From assembly GCA_017408205.1 (NCBI GenBank), contig JAFQVC010000066.1:1-13615 (forward strand): a stretch of DNA of 13,615 nt, read 5' to 3'. The notes under the pieces were generated by a model. That model did not search any database and was not told the DNA's origin. It worked only from the letters and a program-made list of their open reading frames with translations. A program made the translations under genes and the position numbers. Source of the stretch: Clostridia bacterium (lineage in GTDB: Bacteria > Bacillota > Clostridia > Monoglobales > Firm-18). Of this stretch, positions 9,744-13,615 are shown piece after piece (position 1 is the stretch's first letter; each line of letters begins with the position of its first letter).

Positions 9744-9947
9744 GCTAAATCAGAATAATGTAGATGCAATTAAAATTTAGCTAAATTTTGCAGCAAGCTG
9801 CAAAGCGAAATTATTGCTTCGCAATAGCTAAATAACTCCTTTGGAGTAGCTAAATTAAATTCGCTTTCAGTGTGCGTAGCACATTTAGCTGCCGCAGGCA
9901 ATTTAGCTGAGCTTGCTCAATTTAGCTCGCAGAACGCGAATTCAGCT
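9743..9947. repeat. Array of seven mini-hairpins joined by an ATTTAGCT linker
   Basis: This 205-bp non-coding stretch is built of short perfect or near-perfect inverted repeats, each with a different stem and a 2-5-nt loop. They are TTTGCAGC-AA (9787-9804), ATTGC-TTC (9813-9825), ACTCC-TTT (9835-9847), TGTGC-GTA (9871-9883), TGCC-GCA (9890-9900), TGAGC-TT (9908-9919) and TCGC-AGAAC (9927-9939). Between them recurs one octamer. It reads AGCTAAAT on the left (9779, 9826, 9848, and a variant at 9743) and ATTTAGCT on the right (9883, 9901, 9920, and ATTCAGCT at 9940). On the right the period is 18-20 bp. An 18-bp perfect palindrome, AAAATTTAGCTAAATTTT, lies at 9772-9789. I know no named family for it. 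It lies between two terminators of convergent units. Confidence 0.8.
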
Positions 9948-9948
9948 G

Positions 9949-9988
9949 AAAAAAAGACAGATTTCTTTATCGAAATCTGTCTTTTTTT
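9949..9988. terminator. Strong bidirectional intrinsic terminator
   Basis: A 17-bp perfect stem (9949-9965 with 9972-9988) encloses a 6-nt loop, with seven A on the left and seven T on the right. It can end transcription from either side. On the - strand it directly follows the second copy of the tRNA-Gln 3' end, as the terminator at 10091-10115 follows the real tRNA. Confidence 0.85.
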
Positions 9989-9989
9989 C

Positions 9990-10009
9990 TGGTTGCCGAA
10001 CTAGGATTC
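9990..10009 (-). repeat. 20-bp exact duplicate of the tRNA-Gln 3' end
   Basis: TGGTTGCCGAACTAGGATTC here is identical to 10123-10142, which on the - strand encodes the 3' half of the T-arm, the 3' acceptor strand and the CCA of tRNA-Gln. The copies are 133 bp apart in the same orientation. The match stops inside the T-loop, a common crossover position for tRNA-targeting integrases, but no integrase is nearby. Some similarity also extends across the terminators (TGTCTT at 9978 and 10110). It could be a relic attachment site or the remains of a tandem tRNA duplication. Confidence 0.8.
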
Positions 10010-10072
10010 CCCAAAGGGCCGGTCGGCTCACCTTCATCTGCCACCGGCAGCGGTTCGCCTCCTTCGAATCCT
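10003..10072 (-). other. GC-rich foldable segment between the two tRNA-tail copies
   Basis: Positions 10010-10066 are about 68% G+C by my count, in contrast to AT-rich DNA around. Several small stems can form: CTGCC/GGCAG (10038-10042 with 10046-10050, loop ACC), GCCG/CGGC (10018-10021 with 10024-10027), CCC/GGG (10010-10012 with 10016-10018). An outer 7-bp stem joins 10003-10009 with 10066-10072. No convincing gene is seen. It may be a structured RNA, part of a dispersed repeat, or the remains of an inserted element. Confidence 0.5.
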
Positions 10073-10090
10073 TTTCAATTTATTACCAAC

Positions 10091-10115
10091 AAAAAAAGAC
10101 ACCAAAAGGTGTCTT
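10091..10115 (-). terminator. Intrinsic terminator of tRNA-Gln
   Basis: On the - strand an 8-bp stem AAGACACC/GGTGTCTT (10115-10108 with 10103-10096) with a TTTT loop ends in seven T, 8 nt after the tRNA CCA. An outer 9-bp stem (10085-10093 with 10118-10126) can also form and would include the CCA positions. Confidence 0.88.
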
Positions 10116-10122
10116 CGTTTGT

Positions 10123-10196
10123 TGGTTGCCGAACTAGGATTCGAACCCAGACAAACAGAGTCAGAGTCTGTCGTGCTACCTTTACACAATTCGGCA
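10123..10196 (-). tRNA. tRNA-Gln (anticodon CTG)
   Basis: Folding by eye gives a full cloverleaf. The 7-bp acceptor is TGCCGAA/TTCGGCA with the U1-A72 pair usual for tRNA-Gln. There is a short D-stem GTG/CAC with a GG-containing loop, and an anticodon stem ACAGA/TCTGT with loop CTCTGAC giving anticodon CTG for CAG codons. The variable loop has 4 nt, and the T-stem CTGGG/CCTAG holds TTCGAAT. Discriminator A and CCA are encoded. A near-consensus promoter lies upstream and a terminator downstream, so it is a single-gene unit. Confidence 0.95.
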
Positions 10197-10212
10197 ATGA
10201 TTTCACTATGAT

Positions 10213-10241
10213 ATTTTAGCACTTTTTATTCTGTTTGTCAA
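10213..10241 (-). promoter_or_regulatory. Promoter of tRNA-Gln
   Basis: On the - strand, TTGACA (10241-10236), a 17-bp spacer and TAAAAT (10218-10213) with a TGC extension are seen. The start would be about 10 nt before the tRNA. The -35 is only 3 bp past the doc stop codon, and no terminator lies between. Confidence 0.8.
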
Positions 10242-10244
10242 TGT

Positions 10245-10622
10245 TTATTTTTTAAATTTATTAATCCAGTTTAAAATATCTTCAAATTTCATATCTCCTG
10301 ATGCAACAGATAATCCCAAATGAACAACATCCTGATTTGTGCAGTTTATTTTTATACCCTCTGCTTCAAGAAAAGTCAGCATAACATATACGCCAATTCT
10401 TTTGTTGCCGTCAACGAAAGCATGATTGGATATTAAAGAAAAACCAAGGGATGCTGCTTTTTCCTCTTTACTTTTATAAAGTTCCTCTCCGCCAAATGTG
10501 GCATAAGCGTTATTAAGGGCACTTTCCAGAAGTCCTACATCTCTGACGCCAACGCTGCCGCCGGTTTCCTGGGCAATCAGTTGATGTAAAAGCAAAACCT
10601 TTTCTTTACTTAATTTAATCAT
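10245..10622 (-). CDS. doc: Doc-type Fic-domain toxin (death-on-curing family)
   Basis: This 125-aa protein has the size and pattern of Doc toxins. The active-site loop H67-A-F-V-D-G-N-K-R75 fits HxFx(D/N)(A/G)NKR with the catalytic histidine intact. Lys replaces the Gly of AMP-transferring Fic enzymes, as in phage P1 Doc, which phosphorylates EF-Tu and stops translation. That activity here is inferred from the family. The N-terminal part (HQLIAQETGGSVGVRDVGLL) is typical of chromosomal Doc proteins. The ATG overlaps the antitoxin stop by 4 bp, with GAGGAG at 10636-10631 on the - strand. The toxin looks intact. It is co-transcribed with the antitoxin and ends just before the tRNA-Gln promoter. 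Confidence 0.92.
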   Translation of the reverse strand: MIKLSKEKVLLLHQLIAQETGGSVGVRDVGLLESALNNAYATFGGEELYKSKEEKAASLGFSLISNHAFVDGNKRIGVYVMLTFLEAEGIKINCTNQDVVHLGLSVASGDMKFEDILNWINKFKK

Positions 10623-10861
10623 TTTGCCAACTCCTCAAATGCAGGTTTGAATCTTTGCAAAATTCTTTTTGCTGCTACATCAATTTTTTCGTCGTCGGTA
10701 ATATGGAAATATGAATTTGAATCTATGTCAATAAGCAGAAATTTCGGCTTGTTGTTTTTAAATATAACTGCCTGACCGTTACTTTCAGCAACTCTTGCAA
10801 CCTTTGAAAAATTCTGGTTTGCCTCTGTCATGGTAGTAATTGTTTCAGTATTTATATTCAT
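10619..10861 (-). CDS. phd: Phd/YefM-family antitoxin
   Basis: This 80-aa protein has the Phd/YefM pattern: an N-terminal DNA-binding part (TMTEANQNFSKVARVAESNG), then a strand with QAVIFKNNKPKFLLID, and a polar C-terminal tail that would bind and mask Doc. Antitoxins of this kind also repress their own operon, with the toxin acting as co-repressor at some ratios. AGGAGG lies just upstream of the ATG at 10861. The promoter is consensus and is embedded in a long palindrome, as expected for self-repression. It is the first gene of the pair and overlaps doc by 4 bp. It follows spo0A in the same direction without a visible terminator. Confidence 0.88.
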   Translation of the reverse strand: MNINTETITTMTEANQNFSKVARVAESNGQAVIFKNNKPKFLLIDIDSNSYFHITDDEKIDVAAKRILQRFKPAFEELAK

Positions 10862-10890
10862 AATTACCTCCTATTATTTATACAATAAAT

Positions 10891-10929
10891 ATATCCTACA
10901 ATTTATATTATATATAAACTGCAGGATAT
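10891..10929. promoter_or_regulatory. 39-bp imperfect palindromic operator of phd-doc
   Basis: Centred on 10910, the two 19-bp arms match at 16 positions by my count. The outer arms carry ATATCCT on both sides (10891-10897 and, inverted, 10923-10929). The palindrome covers the -10 box and spacer of the phd promoter, the usual place for a Phd-Doc complex to bind. Confidence 0.65.
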
Positions 10930-10935
10930 TGTCAA
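10907..10935 (-). promoter_or_regulatory. Consensus sigma-A promoter of phd-doc
   Basis: On the - strand, TTGACA (10935-10930), a 17-bp spacer and TATAAT (10912-10907) match the consensus perfectly. The -35 begins 4 bp beyond the spo0A stop codon. Confidence 0.88.
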
Positions 10936-10939
10936 CCTT

Positions 10940-11704
10940 TTATAACGCTTTTTTAAGTTCTAACCTTAAATTATCCGAAATCATTGCAATAAATTCCGAA
11001 TTTGTGGGCTTACCTTTTGCCTGATTAATTGTAAAACCGAAAATTCCGTTTAGTGTATCGGTGTCGCCCCTGTTCCAAGCAACTTCGATGGCATGGCGTA
11101 TTGCACGTTCCACTCTGGAAGAGGAGGTATTATATTTCTTTGCCACCGACGGATACAGTTGTTTTGTTATACCGTTAAGTAAGTCTCTGTCATTTAACAC
11201 CATTAAAATTGATTCTCTTAAATACTGGTAGCCCTTAATGTGTGCAGGCACGCCCACTTCGTGAATGGCGGAAGTAACAACGCTTTCCAAATCATTGCTT
11301 TGAAGTTTGGGTGCTTTTCTGTAGCCCGAATTTTGTGCAATCATCCTTATTCTGTTTATAATATGGTCAATGCTTATTGTTTTTGACATCTGGTAGTTTG
11401 CACCGAGGCGGTAGGCGTTTTCCACAAAATCTTCCGAAAGATATGTAGATAAAGTAATGATTTTTGGTTTGTGAACAAGTTTCAAACTGTTTAAACGCTC
11501 CAAAACGCCAAGACCGTCAAGAGCAGGAAGTACTGCATCAAGAAGTAATATCATCGGCTTTTCTCTTGTTACCATATCTACGGCGGTAAGACCGTCGTGG
11601 GCGACACCTAAAATTTCTATATCCTTTGTAAGAGATGCGTAGTCTTTAAAATCATTGCAAAAACTCTTGTTGTTGTCTGCAATAACAACTGTAATTTTTT
11701 CCAT
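10940..11704 (-). CDS. spo0A: Sporulation master regulator Spo0A
   Basis: This 254-aa response regulator has an N-terminal receiver (about 1-122) and the Spo0A C-terminal DNA-binding domain (about 140-254). The C-terminal domain is highly typical, with [36 protein letters not shown] and [12 protein letters not shown]. Once phosphorylated, Spo0A binds TGTCGAA-like boxes and switches on sporulation and other stationary-phase genes. The phospho-acceptor Asp56, Ser86 and Lys108 are present. Unusual points in the receiver are Asn11 where an acidic metal ligand is normal, Thr109 instead of the Pro after the conserved Lys, and PALDG instead of PHLDG. GGAGG at 11719-11715 precedes the ATG. It has its own promoter and upstream Spo0A boxes, and phd-doc follows without a terminator. 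Confidence 0.96.
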   Translation of the reverse strand: MEKITVVIADNNKSFCNDFKDYASLTKDIEILGVAHDGLTAVDMVTREKPMILLLDAVLPALDGLGVLERLNSLKLVHKPKIITLSTYLSEDFVENAYRLGANYQMSKTISIDHIINRIRMIAQNSGYRKAPKLQSNDLESVVTSAIHEVGVPAHIKGYQYLRESILMVLNDRDLLNGITKQLYPSVAKKYNTSSSRVERAIRHAIEVAWNRGDTDTLNGIFGFTINQAKGKPTNSEFIAMISDNLRLELKKAL

Positions 11705-11751
11705 TGGTAAATTTCCTCCGATTATTATTTTTTTCTCATCCGTCTGTTTTA

Positions 11752-11780
11752 ATTATATAATAATCGATAAGAGTTTACAA
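11752..11780 (-). promoter_or_regulatory. Sigma-A promoter of spo0A
   Basis: On the - strand, TTGTAA (11780-11775), a 17-bp spacer and TATAAT (11757-11752) are seen. The expected start is near 11745, about 40 nt before the ATG. Two Spo0A-box-like sites lie 30-51 bp further upstream. I found no good sigma-H promoter. Confidence 0.7.
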
Positions 11781-11809
11781 TGTTTCGGTGGTGAATACTG
11801 CACCCAATA

Positions 11810-11831
11810 TTCGACATCAAAAAAAGTCGAA
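11810..11831. promoter_or_regulatory. Pair of Spo0A boxes in inverted orientation
   Basis: The - strand of 11810-11816 reads TGTCGAA, a perfect Spo0A box. The + strand of 11825-11831 reads AGTCGAA, 6 of 7. Together TTCGAC and GTCGAA form a perfect 6-bp inverted repeat with a 10-bp A-rich centre. The pair lies upstream of the spo0A -35, which suggests self-regulation as known in Bacillus. Confidence 0.65.
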
Positions 11832-11860
11832 ACTTGCGTATATATAGTATTTTGTATCAA

Positions 11861-11886
11861 AAAAAACACCATATATGGTGTTTTTT
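11861..11886. terminator. Bidirectional terminator after hydE
   Basis: This is a perfect 26-bp palindrome with the core CACCATATATGGTG (11867-11880), flanked by A-runs and T-runs on either side. On the - strand it ends in eight T, 20 bp past the hydE stop, and separates the tcdA-hydE unit from spo0A. Confidence 0.88.
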
Positions 11887-11897
11887 GTTTTGCGATA

Positions 11898-11904
11898 TTC
11901 GACG
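11898..11904 (-). promoter_or_regulatory. Third Spo0A-box-like site
   Basis: On the - strand this reads CGTCGAA, 6 of 7 to TGTCGAA. It lies right after the hydE stop and about 80 bp from the inverted pair, on the far side of the terminator. A 7-bp near match can occur by chance, so it is listed only because of the cluster. Confidence 0.35.
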
Positions 11905-11905
11905 A

Positions 11906-12946
11906 TTAAATGTTCAAACTGTCTCCTCTTGACGCAGATATATTGTACCCGTATTTTACAAAAAGTTCCTTTAACTGATTTATATATTCACCTGCTTCAA
12001 GGCCTGATGAAAGTTTATTGTTATAAAGCATATATTTCTCGCGGACATCTTTTGGCGAAAGGTTGGGCATTATGACGTTTGCCCCTGCAAGTACCCCTTT
12101 AATTCTTCCGTTTTCGTCAACAGAGCCGAGGGCGGTTGTTGCGGGAAGTAAAACTTTCGGGTTTGTAAGGCGTAAAAGCGCAAGGCAAACAAGGGTTTTT
12201 TCCACACTTCCTGACGGATAATCAGAGAAAGGCGTGTCACAGTGGGGAATAAAAGGTCCTATTCCAATCATCTGTGGTTTAAAGTTTTGTAAAAAGTATA
12301 AATCCTCCGCGATGTTTTCATTTGTCTGAAAGGGTGAGCCCACCATAAAACCTGCCCCTGTCTGAAAACCAAGTTCTTTTAAATTGTTAAGACATTGTAC
12401 TCTGTCTTTTAAGTGCATGGTTTTGGGGTGCAGTTTGCCGTAGTGGGCGTCGTTTATGGTTTCGTGGCGTAAAAGATACCTGTCCGCACCGGCGTCACGG
12501 TACATTTTGTACTGCTCTTTTGACTTTTCACCAAGGGACAGGGTAACTGCACAGTCGGGGTACTTTGCTTTTATGGTTGAAACTATGTCAACTACAAGTT
12601 GGTCTGTAAATTTAGGGTCTTCTCCCCCCTGCATAACGAAGGTGCGGAAGCCCTCTTTGTACCCTGTGTCGCAACACAACAGTATTTCTTCTTTTGTAAG
12701 GCGGTATCGCTGACACTTTTTGTTGCTTTTACGAAGTCCGCAGTAGTAACAGTCATTTTTGCAGTAACTTGAAACTTCTATAAGACCTCTTATAAAAATT
12801 TGATTTCCATAGTGTTTTTTTGCAATCTCTGCACCTTTGTTATAAAGGTACTGCAGGTCTTGTCCGCTTATATTATCTAAAATGTGTAAAAATTCTTCCT
12901 TTTCGGCGTAACCGTTATTTGCAATTTTATCAATTAACTGTTTCAT
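11906..12946 (-). CDS. hydE: [FeFe]-hydrogenase maturase HydE, radical SAM enzyme
   Basis: This 346-aa radical SAM protein carries the CX3CX2C cluster motif (C62, C66, C69) in SSYCKNDCYYCGLR. HydE-family blocks follow: QGGEDP, TLSLGE, AGADRYLLRHET, GAGFMVGSPFQT, IGPFIPHCDTP, LPATTALGS and GANVIMPN. The end KYGYNISASRGD is the usual HydE ending. HydE helps build the 2Fe subcluster of [FeFe]-hydrogenase with HydG and HydF in the cytoplasm. Neither partner gene nor the hydrogenase is in the window. The ATG overlaps the tcdA stop by 4 bp, with AAAGGA just upstream, so translation is probably coupled. BioB and PylB are related families, but the blocks named fit HydE better. Confidence 0.93.
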   Translation of the reverse strand: MKQLIDKIANNGYAEKEEFLHILDNISGQDLQYLYNKGAEIAKKHYGNQIFIRGLIEVSSYCKNDCYYCGLRKSNKKCQRYRLTKEEILLCCDTGYKEGFRTFVMQGGEDPKFTDQLVVDIVSTIKAKYPDCAVTLSLGEKSKEQYKMYRDAGADRYLLRHETINDAHYGKLHPKTMHLKDRVQCLNNLKELGFQTGAGFMVGSPFQTNENIAEDLYFLQNFKPQMIGIGPFIPHCDTPFSDYPSGSVEKTLVCLALLRLTNPKVLLPATTALGSVDENGRIKGVLAGANVIMPNLSPKDVREKYMLYNNKLSSGLEAGEYINQLKELFVKYGYNISASRGDSLNI

Positions 12947-13605
12947 AAAATCAAGTCCTTTATAACTTCTCCCGCAATTATAAGCCCTGCAACGCTTGGT
13001 ACAAAGGAAATACTTGCAGGTGTACGGGCGTTTGTTACGGGAAGTTCCGTAGAAAACACGGTTTTTAAAGACGTAATACCCCGTACTTTCAGTTCACGCC
13101 TCATTACCCTTGCTAAAGGGCACACGGAAGTCTTTTTAATATCCGCCACCTGAAATTTTGTTGGGTCAAGTTTATTTCCCGTTCCCATACTGCTGATTAT
13201 GGGAATATTGTTGTTTTTACAGTTTTCTATAAGAAGAATTTTTGATGTAACTGTGTCGATGGCGTCAACAACATAATGGAAGCCCGACAAATCAATCAGG
13301 TTGTCCTTGTCGTAGAAAATTTTATGGACAGTTACTTTTGCCTCCGGGTTAATGTCTGCTATTCTTTCTTTTGCAACGTCAACTTTGTACTGTCCAACAG
13401 TTGAATTTAAGGCGTACAACTGTCTGTTTATGTTGGAAACGTTTACCACGTCACAGTCAATAAGGGTAAGTTGTCCTACTCCTGCACGTGCAAGTGCCTC
13501 GGCACAAAAAGAGCCAACGCCCCCTACCCCGAAAACCGCAACAGAACTGTTTTTTAGAATATTAACTTTTTCTTCACCGATTAAACCGATAGTTCGCTCA
13601 AACAT
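12943..13605 (-). CDS. tcdA: tRNA threonylcarbamoyladenosine dehydratase TcdA
   Basis: This E1-like (ThiF/MoeB superfamily) ATP-using enzyme converts the t6A modification at position 37 of tRNAs reading ANN codons to its cyclic form. The nucleotide-binding loop GVGGVG is at residues 26-31. The Asp of LIDCD (about 49-51), the SNINRQ block, DAIDT, SSMGTGNKLDPT and the end AGLIIAGEVIKDLIL are all family features. The visible length is 220 aa, a little short for the family. The ATG at 13605 has only a weak AGAAAG upstream, the window ends 10 bp later, and no in-frame stop precedes it, so the true start could lie outside. It overlaps hydE by 4 bp and appears to be upstream of it in one unit. Confidence 0.9.
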   Translation of the reverse strand: MFERTIGLIGEEKVNILKNSSVAVFGVGGVGSFCAEALARAGVGQLTLIDCDVVNVSNINRQLYALNSTVGQYKVDVAKERIADINPEAKVTVHKIFYDKDNLIDLSGFHYVVDAIDTVTSKILLIENCKNNNIPIISSMGTGNKLDPTKFQVADIKKTSVCPLARVMRRELKVRGITSLKTVFSTELPVTNARTPASISFVPSVAGLIIAGEVIKDLIL

Positions 13606-13615
13606 ACTACTTTCT

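Noticed and set aside
9743..9947. CRISPR array
   Set aside because: The repeated unit is only 8 bp, the period is about 18-22 bp, the intervening pieces are themselves palindromes, and no cas gene is present.
9913..10137. 74-codon open frame on the + strand
   Set aside because: It runs through the hairpin array, a 17-bp-stem terminator, both tRNA-tail copies and the complement of a tRNA terminator. It has no ribosome binding site and no protein-like pattern.
9990..10142. A complete integrated element bounded by attL and attR
   Set aside because: The direct repeats enclose only about 113 bp with no integrase or cargo gene, so at most this is a relic. It is kept as a finding, not as a mobile element.
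10034..10222. 62-codon open frame on the - strand
   Set aside because: It reads straight through the tRNA-Gln gene and its terminator and is a by-product of those sequences.

Overview
The window looks like the origin-proximal part of a low-GC, anaerobic, probably spore-forming member of the Clostridia. The evidence is the conserved replication run dnaN-yaaA-recF-remB-gyrB-gyrA, a full-length Spo0A (restricted to endospore-forming Firmicutes and their relatives), a HydE-type radical SAM maturase for [FeFe]-hydrogenase, GGAGG ribosome binding sites, and AT-rich spacers and third codon positions. The species cannot be named from the sequence.

Left block (1-9155, + strand). An AT-rich leader with one good DnaA-box-like site and a dyad precedes dnaN. 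Eight genes then follow in one direction with overlaps or gaps of at most about 25 bp: sliding clamp, S4-domain protein, RecF, RemB, both gyrase subunits, and two unrecognised membrane-protein genes. A strong bidirectional terminator follows. The two membrane genes appear to depend on the replication/gyrase operon for transcription.

Middle block (9157-10241). A compact cassette lies between terminators. It holds a 67-aa XRE-type HTH regulator (-) and a 74-aa double-CxxC protein (+), driven by divergent promoters that share almost the same -35 hexamer. Next comes about 205 bp of non-coding DNA made of seven small hairpins, each with a different stem, joined by an ATTTAGCT/AGCTAAAT linker. After a 17-bp-stem terminator there is an exact 20-bp copy of the 3' end of the neighbouring tRNA-Gln gene, a GC-rich foldable stretch, the tRNA terminator, and tRNA-Gln(CTG) on the - strand with its own near-consensus promoter. 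The hairpin array and the tRNA-tail duplication are the least explained parts of the window.

Right block (10245-13615, - strand). Reading leftwards from the right edge: tcdA (tRNA t6A37 dehydratase; its true start may lie outside), hydE overlapping it by 4 bp, a terminator, Spo0A boxes and a sigma-A promoter, spo0A, then a phd-doc type II toxin-antitoxin pair. The phd-doc promoter sits in a 39-bp imperfect palindrome. No terminator is visible between spo0A, phd-doc and tRNA-Gln, so read-through could link them. The Spo0A receiver keeps its phospho-acceptor Asp56 but departs from the family at several positions usually conserved around the active site.
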